Of a DNA stretch of 5,106 nt, positions 1 through 4,747 are shown one piece after another. The DNA lies in the NCBI GenBank assembly GCA_937919795.1, contig CALFOA010000119.1, positions 1 through 5,106 of the forward strand, read 5' to 3'. A program made the translations under genes and the position numbers. How positions within the stretch are numbered: position 1 is the first letter of the stretch; every line of letters starts with the position of its first letter. Source of the stretch: an uncultured Neisseria sp. (GTDB lineage Bacteria; Pseudomonadota; Gammaproteobacteria; Burkholderiales; Neisseriaceae). The notes under the pieces were generated by a model that was not told the DNA's origin, did no database searches, and saw nothing but the letters and a program-made list of their open reading frames with translations.

Positions 1-67
1 ACTGTACTGTCTGCAGCTCGCTGCCTTGTATCAATTCTTTATTACTTTCGCTATAGTTCTCACTATA
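1..67. repeat. End of a Neisseria TATAGT-ended (Correia-like) intergenic repeat, cut by the window edge
   Basis: On the complementary strand this reads TATAGCGAAAG, then an A/T-rich stretch, ACAAGGCAGCGAGCTGCAG and ACAGTACAGT. It resembles, from memory, the abundant Neisseria intergenic repeat that begins TATAGTGGATTAA and continues ACAAGGCGACGAAGCCGCAGACAGTACAG. The body spans about 4-55 and the rest lies left of the window. Directly at its end, TATAGT (52-57) and ACTATA (62-67) form a 6-bp inverted repeat around TCTC, as if two element termini abut. The assignment rests on recalled family sequence, not a search. Confidence 0.5.
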
Positions 68-70
68 CTC

Positions 71-147
71 GTCATACTCGGGCTTGACCCGAGTATCTCC
101 AGCCTTCCGGAAACCAAAAAGATACTCGGGTCAAGCCCGAGTATGAC
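71..147. repeat. REPIN-like palindromic repeat, copy 1
   Basis: Two 28-base arms (71-98 and 120-147) are perfect reverse complements separated by 21 bases. Each arm is itself a hairpin: a 9-bp stem (74-82 with 88-96 in the left arm) around a CTTGA loop. Two inverted hairpin units with a short spacer is the architecture of a REPIN, a non-autonomous element mobilised by RAYT transposases. No RAYT gene is in the window. Two further copies lie at 1785-1876 and 3437-3528. This copy sits upstream of rsmG and could form a large structure in any transcript crossing it. Confidence 0.85.
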
Positions 148-163
148 CATATATGAATCAGTT

Positions 164-175
164 TTCAGACAGGCT
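164..175 (-). other. DNA uptake sequence (DUS), variant AGCCTGTCTGAA
   Basis: The complement reads AGCCTGTCTGAA, which matches the last ten bases of the wadDUS dialect TGCCTGTCTGAA but has AG in place of the leading TG. It is a single copy with no inverted partner, so unlike the two downstream pairs it does not form a terminator. Uptake sequences are recognised by the minor pilin ComP during natural transformation in Neisseriaceae. Confidence 0.65.
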
Positions 176-256
176 TTCAAACAATTCATCCCCGTAGCAG
201 CGCGTTTTCGGATAAGATTATGCCCAATCAGAAATTGCGTTAAGGTTAAGAAGAAA

Positions 257-886
257 ATGGACAGCAAACAACAACTGCAAGCCGGTTTGCAGCAGATGGG
301 GCTAAAGCTGACGACGGCACAGCAATTATTGCTGCTGGAATACGTTGCCCTGTTGAAAAAATGGAACAGCACCTACAACCTCACCGCGCTGCGCGATGAG
401 CACAAAATGATCAGCCACCACATTCTCGACAGCTTGAGCCTGCTGGACTACATCAAAGAGGCTAAAACCCTGATGGATGTAGGCTCCGGCGGCGGTATGC
501 CCGGTATTCCCACCGCCATTTGCCGGCCGGATTTGCAGATTACCCTGTTGGATTCCAACACCAAAAAAACTACTTTTTTGCAGCAGGTGGTAATCGAGCT
601 GGGCTTGAGCAACGTGACTGTGGCCAGCGGCCGGGTGGAAGCCATGCACGATAAAAATGTGGACGTGGTCACCAGCCGCGCGTTTGCCGAGTTGGCCGAT
701 TTTATTTCGCTAACCAAGCACCTGCTGAACGAAAACGGCTACTGGGCGGCGATGAAAGGCGTGTATCCCTATGAAGAATTGGAACACGTGCCTGCTTCGG
801 TGGTAGTAGAAAAAGTGGAAAAAATCGAAATTCCGATGTTGCAGGGCGAGCGCCACATGGTGATTATGCGCCCGAAGAAAGCATAA
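257..886 (+). CDS. rsmG: 16S rRNA (guanine527-N7)-methyltransferase RsmG (GidB)
   Basis: RsmG uses S-adenosylmethionine to make m7G527 in the 530 loop of 16S rRNA on the small ribosomal subunit; in other bacteria its loss gives low-level streptomycin resistance. The protein is 209 residues, the usual family length. Visible motifs are WNSTYNLTA (36-44), HHILDSL (54-60), the SAM-binding loop DVGSGGGMPGIP (74-85), LLDSNTKK (97-104) ending motif II, and VTSRAF (138-143) with the conserved Arg. The reading frame stays open upstream to an ATG at 26, but those 77 residues translate the REPIN and uptake sequence and match nothing in the family. I therefore take the ATG at 257, preceded by a purine-rich TAAGAAG ribosome site. 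parA follows after 11 bases, so the two are probably co-transcribed. No clear promoter was found. Confidence 0.96.
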   Translation: MDSKQQLQAGLQQMGLKLTTAQQLLLLEYVALLKKWNSTYNLTALRDEHKMISHHILDSLSLLDYIKEAKTLMDVGSGGGMPGIPTAICRPDLQITLLDSNTKKTTFLQQVVIELGLSNVTVASGRVEAMHDKNVDVVTSRAFAELADFISLTKHLLNENGYWAAMKGVYPYEELEHVPASVVVEKVEKIEIPMLQGERHMVIMRPKKA

Positions 887-897
887 AGGGCAGGCTG

Positions 898-1662
<765 letters not shown>

Positions 1663-1679
1663 AAGGTTGTTTGAATATA

Positions 1680-1720
1680 AAAATGCCAGTCTGAAAAGTT
1701 TTTTTTCAGACAGGCATTTT
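1680..1720 (+). terminator. Terminator of rsmG-parA made of two inverted uptake sequences
   Basis: A stem pairs 1680-1697 with 1703-1720 around a 5-base loop, starting 18 bases after the parA stop. The only mismatch is A1688 against A1712. The left arm carries TGCCAGTCTGAA (1684-1695), one base off the uptake sequence. The right arm carries the exact TGCCTGTCTGAA on the complementary strand (1705-1716). T-rich sequence follows. Inverted uptake-sequence pairs serving as intrinsic terminators are well known in Neisseria. Confidence 0.85.
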
Positions 1721-1784
1721 GTTTGAGGTGACTGTATATATTCGGACAGGTGTTGTTTAAATATAGTCGCTAAACTTAATAGTC

Positions 1785-1876
1785 AGCCACCTTCGTCATA
1801 CTCGGGCTTGACCCGAGTATCTCCCATTGTCTTTGAAAAGCAAGATACTCGGGTCAAGCCCGAGTATGACGATACG
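1785..1876. repeat. REPIN-like palindromic repeat, copy 2
   Basis: The inverted arms (1795-1822 and 1843-1870) are identical to those of copy 1 and perfectly complementary, with a 20-base spacer. Pairing extends by two more bases on each side, to 1793 and 1872. The flanks AGCCACCTTC (left) and GATACG (right) are shared with copy 3 at 3437-3528, which gives an element of exactly 92 bases in both places. These flanks are missing around copy 1. Confidence 0.85.
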
Positions 1877-1930
1877 GTTATTGCAAGTTATTTGGCTATA
1901 CATGGAAAACTTAATCGTTTCCTGCAACCT

Positions 1931-1965
1931 GTTCCCTCCCCCGTGAGAGAGGGTTAGGGAGAGGG
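1931..1965. repeat. CCCTCCCCC / GGGTTAGGG dispersed intergenic repeat
   Basis: The sequence runs GTTCCCTCCCCCGTGAGAG, then AGGGTTAGGGAGAGGG. It resembles a small imperfect palindrome that recurs between genes in many proteobacteria, recognised here from memory. CCCTC (1934-1938) can pair with GAGGG (1949-1953). Only one copy is in the window, so its repeat nature cannot be shown internally. Confidence 0.4.
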
Positions 1966-2021
1966 CAAAAGGCTTGCTGCCCTGAAATACTGTTTACGCC
2001 AGCTTATCGGCTATAGAGGTT

Positions 2022-2040
2022 GCTGGGCTAAAAGCCCAGC
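2022..2040. repeat. GCTGGGCT-AAA-AGCCCAGC palindrome
   Basis: A perfect 8-bp stem (2022-2029 with 2033-2040) surrounds a 3-base AAA loop, flanked by AGGTT and CTACT. The form 'TAGGCTGGGCTTTTAGCCCAGCAACC' (split here: TAGGCTGGGCT, TTT, AGCCCAGCAACC) is a familiar dispersed intergenic palindrome. It lacks a T-run on either side, so I do not call it a terminator. Confidence 0.45.
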
Positions 2041-2083
2041 CTACTGCTAATCCGGCAGACCACAATCAATAAAGGAAAAAATA

Positions 2084-2119
2084 AAACGCCTGTCTGAAAA
2101 ACCTTTCAGACAGGCGTTT
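2084..2119 (-). terminator. Terminator of ppk2 made of two inverted uptake sequences
   Basis: A perfect 16-bp stem pairs 2084-2099 with 2104-2119 around a 4-base loop. Read on the - strand it starts 15 bases past the ppk2 stop and runs into TTTTATTTTTT, an intrinsic terminator in the right orientation. Both arms contain CGCCTGTCTGAA (2087-2098, and the complement of 2105-2116), the uptake sequence with C in place of the first T. Confidence 0.9.
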
Positions 2120-2134
2120 ATCATCCCAACAACA

Positions 2135-3064
2135 TCAATCAGCAATAATATCAAAATTACTGTCGCGGAACTGAGTAGTCGGCACATTAATAATCTGAAG
2201 ATCCAATTCGCCGATCGCTTTCAAATCCTTGCCCGGATAATCCAGTTGCAGCAGGAAATAGCGGATACAGTTCAAACGCGCCCGTTTTTTATCGTCCGAT
2301 TTCACAATCGTCCACGGCGCATCACCGGTGTGGGTATGGAAGAACATCGCATTTTTCGCATCGGTGTAATCATCCCAGCGGTCGAGCGACTGAATATCCA
2401 CCGGCGACAATTTCCAATGCTTCAGCGGATCATCACGGCGCGAAATAAAGCGGCGCAACTGCTCTTCACGGCTCACCGAGAACCAAAATTTAAACAAATG
2501 AATGCCGCTGGCCACCAGCATACGCTCGAATTCCGGTGTTTGGCGCATAAACAGCAGATATTCATTCGGTTCGCAGAAGCCCATTACCCGCTCCACGCCT
2601 GCACGGTTGTACCAAGAACGGTCGAAGAACACAATTTCGCCCGCTGTCGGCAGGTTTTGGATATAGCGTTGGAAATACCACTGGCCGCGCTCCGTTTCAG
2701 TGGGCTTTTCCAAAGCCACCACCCGCGCACCACGCGGATTCAGATGTTCCATATAACGCTTAATCGTACCACCTTTACCCGCCGCATCACGACCTTCAAA
2801 CAAGCCCACAATACGCTGGCCGGTTTCTTTCACCCAGCTTTGCACTTTCAACAACTCAATTTGCAGCAGTCTCTTTTCTTTTTCATACTGACGGCGGCTC
2901 ATGCGCGTACGGTAAGGATAGTTGGCCGGCAACGGCGCAGAACCCGAATCCTCGCCACTCACCTTGCCTTTATGCTTGAGGACGGCTTCTTCAAAAATTT
3001 CCAAACGGCTTTTGGCATCGCTGGTATCAATTTTTTCAAAAGGTTGAAGCTGATGGTCAGACAT
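2135..3064 (-). CDS. ppk2: Polyphosphate kinase 2 (single-domain, class I-like)
   Basis: PPK2 enzymes transfer phosphate between inorganic polyphosphate and nucleotides. Class I members mostly drive NDP to NTP synthesis from polyphosphate in the cytoplasm. The protein is 309 residues, the usual size for one PPK2 domain. Walker [11 protein letters not shown] lies at 90-99 (Lys97), and Walker [15 protein letters not shown] at 145-158 (Asp148). The helical lid region with basic residues ([17 protein letters not shown]) is at 204-220, and the family motif [13 protein letters not shown] at 228-240. The [15 protein letters not shown] wording favours class I over the AMP-using class II, but substrate cannot be decided from sequence. 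The first 40 residues are acidic and variable. An AGGAG site (complement of 3071-3075) lies 6 bases before the ATG. The gene is monocistronic here, converging on parA and divergent from the pilins. A weak TATAAA -10 candidate lies at the complement of 3093-3098, without a good -35 box. A 303-residue open frame on the opposite strand is its shadow. Confidence 0.95.
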   Translation of the reverse strand: MSDHQLQPFEKIDTSDAKSRLEIFEEAVLKHKGKVSGEDSGSAPLPANYPYRTRMSRRQYEKEKRLLQIELLKVQSWVKETGQRIVGLFEGRDAAGKGGTIKRYMEHLNPRGARVVALEKPTETERGQWYFQRYIQNLPTAGEIVFFDRSWYNRAGVERVMGFCEPNEYLLFMRQTPEFERMLVASGIHLFKFWFSVSREEQLRRFISRRDDPLKHWKLSPVDIQSLDRWDDYTDAKNAMFFHTHTGDAPWTIVKSDDKKRARLNCIRYFLLQLDYPGKDLKAIGELDLQIINVPTTQFRDSNFDIIAD

Positions 3065-3334
3065 ATTGTTCTCCTATTATGTTGGCTATTTGTTTATAAG
3101 CAGTTTAACCGGCAAGAAAGCCCGCAAACCATGATTCTATCAAGGCATACTGTTTAACTACCACAGTTACACGGCACTACTTCATTCTACTCTGATTAAA
3201 GAGAGAGTTTAAGTAAATTCTTACGGCAACGCTGAAAGGGGAAGCCATGTTCTGAAGGCGAAATATATAAACGATGTCTAAGTTGTACCACTTGCTAAAT
3301 GAAATCAATTCAAACATTCCGTTCAGGCAGGCAT
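3065..3334. other. Intergenic region, no convincing gene
   Basis: The first 100 bases should carry the ppk2 promoter and leader on the - strand; I find only a weak -10 candidate. No tRNA or other RNA gene is recognisable. A 50-codon frame (3274-3426) starts here with no ribosome-binding site and ends inside repeat DNA, so I do not call it a gene. At 3322-3333 the complement reads TGCCTGCCTGAA, one base from the uptake sequence and probably a decayed copy. Confidence 0.55.
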
Positions 3335-3405
3335 TCTGGGAGCGCGGGTGGCTCGCCCGCAGGCAAGCGGTACGCTTGCATCAAGTGGATGAACTTCTAG
3401 CAATA
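3335..3405 (+). repeat. Two-hairpin repeat, left inverted copy
   Basis: This copy has hairpin 1 at 3344-3360 (GCGGG...CCCGC with GGCTC in the loop), then hairpin 2 at 3363-3379 (GCAAGCG-GTA-CGCTTGC), then GTGGATGAACTTCTAGCAA. The complement of 3545-3611 shows the same order: an almost identical first hairpin, a second hairpin of the same size with different stem bases, then TTGGGTAGAACCTCTAGGCAA. The same architecture with changed but still paired stem bases argues for one repeat family with a conserved fold. Similar CGGGCGGCTCGCCCG sequences are familiar dispersed repeats in bacteria. Confidence 0.65.
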
Positions 3406-3436
3406 CTTGAATCATATAGTAGATAAACTGAAAAAT

Positions 3437-3528
3437 AGCCACCTTCATCATGCTCGGGCTTGACCAGAGTATCTTGCGTTTCCCGTGAATATCAAGATAC
3501 CCGAGTCAAGCCCGAGCATGACGATACG
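3437..3528. repeat. REPIN-like palindromic repeat, copy 3 (degenerate)
   Basis: The arms are 3447-3474 and 3495-3522 with a 20-base spacer. The flanks AGCCACCTTC and GATACG match copy 2. Both outer stretches carry the same change relative to copies 1 and 2 (CATGCTCGGG for CATACTCGGG), so 3448-3464 still pairs perfectly with 3505-3521. The inner parts have separate changes (C to A at 3466; CTCGGG to CCCGAG at 3500-3505), which damage the individual hairpins. It sits between the inverted copies at 3335-3405 and 3545-3611. Confidence 0.75.
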
Positions 3529-3544
3529 CGGATTTCATTAAATT

Positions 3545-3611
3545 GTTTGCCTAGAGGTTCTACCCAATTTGCCCTATGGGCAAATGCGGGCGAGCCGCCC
3601 GCGTTCTCAGA
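3545..3611 (-). repeat. Two-hairpin repeat, right inverted copy
   Basis: This is the reverse-strand partner of 3335-3405. Hairpin 1 is at 3586-3602 (GCGGGCG-AGC-CGCCCGC, perfect 7 bp) and hairpin 2 at 3568-3584 (TTTGCCC-TAT-GGGCAAA, perfect 7 bp). The tail, read on the complement, is TTGGGTAGAACCTCTAGGC. A 63-residue frame across this region (3460-3651) only translates the repeats and is not a gene. Confidence 0.65.
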
Positions 3612-3942
3612 GTCTGTTTATCCAGCGTTATTTAAAGAAACCAAACGATAGAGATCTTTTTAAATAATGACATAAACATAATGCAGCCGATATGGTCATA
3701 ATAGGCTTTCCAATCATCCTAAATGTTTTCTATATACATCGTAATAATCACCCTAAATCGAGCAGTTAACCGAGCAAGTGACGAAAAACGGCAGTTAAAA
3801 AAAGCATGATTTTGTAAAGAATGACGAAAAACGGCATGCTGCCCGATAGTGTCAGTGTATTAGAGCGGCAGCTCAGTAATCTGCTTGATGTTTTTTAGTT
3901 TTAAAACATGTAGTTAAATATTTTCTCAAACAAATCCAATTT
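3612..3942. other. A/T-rich upstream control region of the first pilin, no gene
   Basis: I see no coding sequence here. Besides the paired direct repeats listed separately, AATCATCCTAAAT (3712-3724) and AATCACCCTAAAT (3746-3758) form a near-identical pair 34 bases apart. GTGTCAGTGT (3849-3858) lies about 115 bases before the predicted transcription start. It resembles the (C/G)TGTC units recalled for PilR sites upstream of Pseudomonas pilA, but a 5-base unit is weak evidence. No guanine-quadruplex motif like that upstream of gonococcal pilE is present. Confidence 0.5.
3779..3836 (+). repeat. Pair of identical 15-bp direct repeats upstream of the sigma-54 promoter
   Basis: TGACGAAAAACGGCA occurs at 3779-3793 and again at 3822-3836, 43 bases start to start, close to four helical turns. 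Relative to the predicted start at 3969 they begin near -190 and -147, a normal distance for enhancer sites of sigma-54 activators. Each contains CGAAAAACG, able to form a tiny stem. A related TGGCGAAAAACGCCGCA lies at 4671-4687 before the second pilin. Their function as protein-binding sites is inference. Confidence 0.55.
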
Positions 3943-3958
3943 TGGCACACCGATTGCT
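3943..3958 (+). promoter_or_regulatory. Sigma-54 (RpoN) -24/-12 promoter of the first pilin gene
   Basis: TGGCAC (3943-3948), five bases, then TTGCT (3954-3958) matches the sigma-54 core TGGCAC-N5-TTGCW exactly, with the invariant GG and GC at the correct spacing. The predicted transcription start is about A3969. It points at the first pilin gene, 163 bases away. Sigma-54 with the activator PilR drives pilA in Pseudomonas and several other genera. In pathogenic Neisseria rpoN is disrupted and pilE uses a sigma-70 promoter. The site implies a working RpoN and an activator elsewhere in this genome. Confidence 0.85.
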
Positions 3959-3968
3959 TCCTATCTTT

Positions 3969-4131
3969 ACATGGAAACACAGCACGCCGCAGAGGCAAGC
4001 TGAAAACCCATCCGACTTTAACTGCAAGCGCTGCATGGGGCAGCGGGTGCCAAATAAAGGAAAAACGTGGCCAACCACGTTGCGGGATTTAACTTAACTA
4101 CTCAATACATCTAATACGGAGTTTAAAAAAC
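3969..4131 (+). promoter_or_regulatory. Long structured 5' leader of the first pilin mRNA
   Basis: If transcription starts near 3969, the mRNA has about 163 untranslated bases. Two solid hairpins are visible: CGCTGC (4029-4034) with GCAGCG (4040-4045), extendable outward through GCA/TGC (4024-4026 with 4048-4050); and AACGTGG-CCAA-CCACGTT (4064-4081, perfect 7 bp). Neither is followed by a T-run and the ribosome site is left open, so they look more like stability or regulatory elements than attenuators. No known riboswitch fits well. Confidence 0.5.
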
Positions 4132-4557
4132 ATGAAAGCAATCCAAAAAGGTTTCACCCTGATCGAGTTGATGATCGTTGTAGCAATTATCGGTATTCTG
4201 GCCGCTATCGCCCTGCCGGCTTACCAAGATTACACCGCACGTGCCCAAATGTCTGAAGCCATGGTTTTGGCTGACGGCCAAAAAGGTGCAGTAACTGAAT
4301 TCTTTGCGGATCGAGGCGTAATGCCGGCTAACAATGCTTCTGCGGGCATCTCAGCTGCATCTGATATCAGCGGTAAATATGTAGCATCAGTAAATATTGC
4401 TAGCGGTGTGATTACTTCAACCATCAGAGCCGATAACGTTGCTGCTGGTATCGCTGGTACCAACTTGGTTTTAACCCCGCGCGCTACTTCTGGCTCAATG
4501 CATTGGACTTGTACTTCTTCAGCTTCTGCTAAATACGTTCCTGCAGCTTGCCGTTAA
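4132..4557 (+). CDS. pilE: Type IVa major pilin precursor (PilE-like)
   Basis: This is the structural subunit of a type IV pilus, used for adhesion, twitching motility and DNA uptake. The 141-residue prepilin has a 7-residue basic leader (MKAIQKG), cut before Phe8 and N-methylated by PilD. Next comes the class A helix [20 protein letters not shown], with Glu12 (Glu5 of the mature protein) needed for assembly. The C-terminal disulfide loop is Cys127 to Cys140, ending KYVPAACR, the style of commensal Neisseria pilins. The mature protein, 134 residues, is shorter than gonococcal PilE (about 160). GGAG (4118-4121) lies 10 bases before the ATG. The gene stands behind a sigma-54 promoter, has its own terminator and is followed by a second pilin. 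It is most likely the main fibre subunit, though which of the pair dominates is not shown by sequence. Confidence 0.93.
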   Translation: MKAIQKGFTLIELMIVVAIIGILAAIALPAYQDYTARAQMSEAMVLADGQKGAVTEFFADRGVMPANNASAGISAASDISGKYVASVNIASGVITSTIRADNVAAGIAGTNLVLTPRATSGSMHWTCTSSASAKYVPAACR

Positions 4558-4594
4558 TGTTAGCGTAGGCTAATTGATTTAGCTGGAATAGTCT

Positions 4595-4626
4595 AAAACG
4601 TACCTTTCAGCTGGAAGGTACGTTTT
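4595..4626 (+). terminator. Intrinsic terminator after the first pilin gene
   Basis: A 14-bp stem pairs 4595-4608 with 4613-4626 (one G-T pair) around AGCT, starting 38 bases after the stop and running into TGTTTT. Unlike the other terminators here, it contains no uptake sequence. Its strength suggests the second pilin is largely transcribed on its own or by limited read-through. Confidence 0.88.
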
Positions 4627-4649
4627 TGTTTTATCAAAAACTGTAATTT

Positions 4650-4709
4650 AAAACCTGCATCCGTGCCAAATGGCGAAAAACGCCGCATTCGGTTGTAAAT
4701 GTAGGTTTT
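4650..4709 (+). promoter_or_regulatory. Stem-loop upstream of the second pilin gene
   Basis: AAAACCTGCAT (4650-4660) pairs with ATGTAGGTTTT (4699-4709) through 11 bp with one G-T pair. Inside lies GGCG-AAAAA-CGCC (4672-4684). The inner segment TGGCGAAAAACGCCGCA resembles the 15-bp repeats upstream of the first pilin. A weak sigma-70-like pair overlaps its 3' side: TTGTAA (4693-4698), 16 bases, then CATAAA (4715-4720). No -24/-12 element is present. Whether this is an RNA structure or a DNA site is open. Confidence 0.4.
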
Positions 4710-4747
4710 ATATCCATAAAAACAGAATAAACACAAAACGGTGCTAA

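Larger units (their letters stand above)
1721..2083. other. Intergenic region without genes, packed with repeats
   Basis: This gap lies between the converging parA and ppk2 genes. It holds a REPIN copy (1785-1876), a C-rich/G-rich repeat (1931-1965) and a GCTGGGCT hairpin (2022-2040), with an uptake-sequence terminator just beyond. At 1762-1779 a TATAGTCGCTAAACTTAA stretch resembles the TATAGTGGATTAA end of Neisseria intergenic repeats, but I could not follow it into a full element. I see no coding potential, no tRNA, and no parS-like TGTTTCACGTGAAACA site. Confidence 0.7.

Noticed and set aside
71..147. CRISPR array or tandem repeat
   Set aside because: The arms are inverted, not direct, and copies are scattered kilobases apart with no regular spacers or cas genes.
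26..256. N-terminal extension of the rsmG frame from an ATG at 26
   Set aside because: It translates the REPIN and uptake sequence, adds 77 residues unknown in RsmG, and the ATG at 257 with its ribosome site gives the normal family length.
2246..3157. 303-codon open frame on the + strand
   Set aside because: It lies antisense to ppk2, whose motifs are unmistakable; the composition looks like a translated complement with no recognisable domain.
3460..3651. 63-codon open frame on the + strand
   Set aside because: It starts inside the REPIN and reads through the inverted repeat; phrases such as RVKPEHDD are typical translations of such repeats, and no ribosome site is present.
3985..4055. c-di-GMP-I (GEMM) riboswitch in the pilin leader
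   Set aside because: GGCAGCGGGTGCC and GAGGCAAGC recall parts of the consensus, but the GAAA-capped stem and the GACGCAAAGCC segment are missing, and a more stable competing hairpin uses the same bases.
4064..4081. AACGTGGCCAACCACGTT as a parS site
   Set aside because: It lacks the CACGTG core of the TGTTTCACGTGAAACA consensus and lies in the pilin leader, where an RNA hairpin is the simpler reading.
3612..4131. Guanine quadruplex upstream of the pilin, as in gonococcal pilE antigenic variation
   Set aside because: No run of four GGG tracts exists on either strand in this interval.
4660..4675. Sigma-54 promoter before the second pilin (TTTGGCAC on the complement)
   Set aside because: It faces away from the gene and no TTGC follows at the required five-base spacing.
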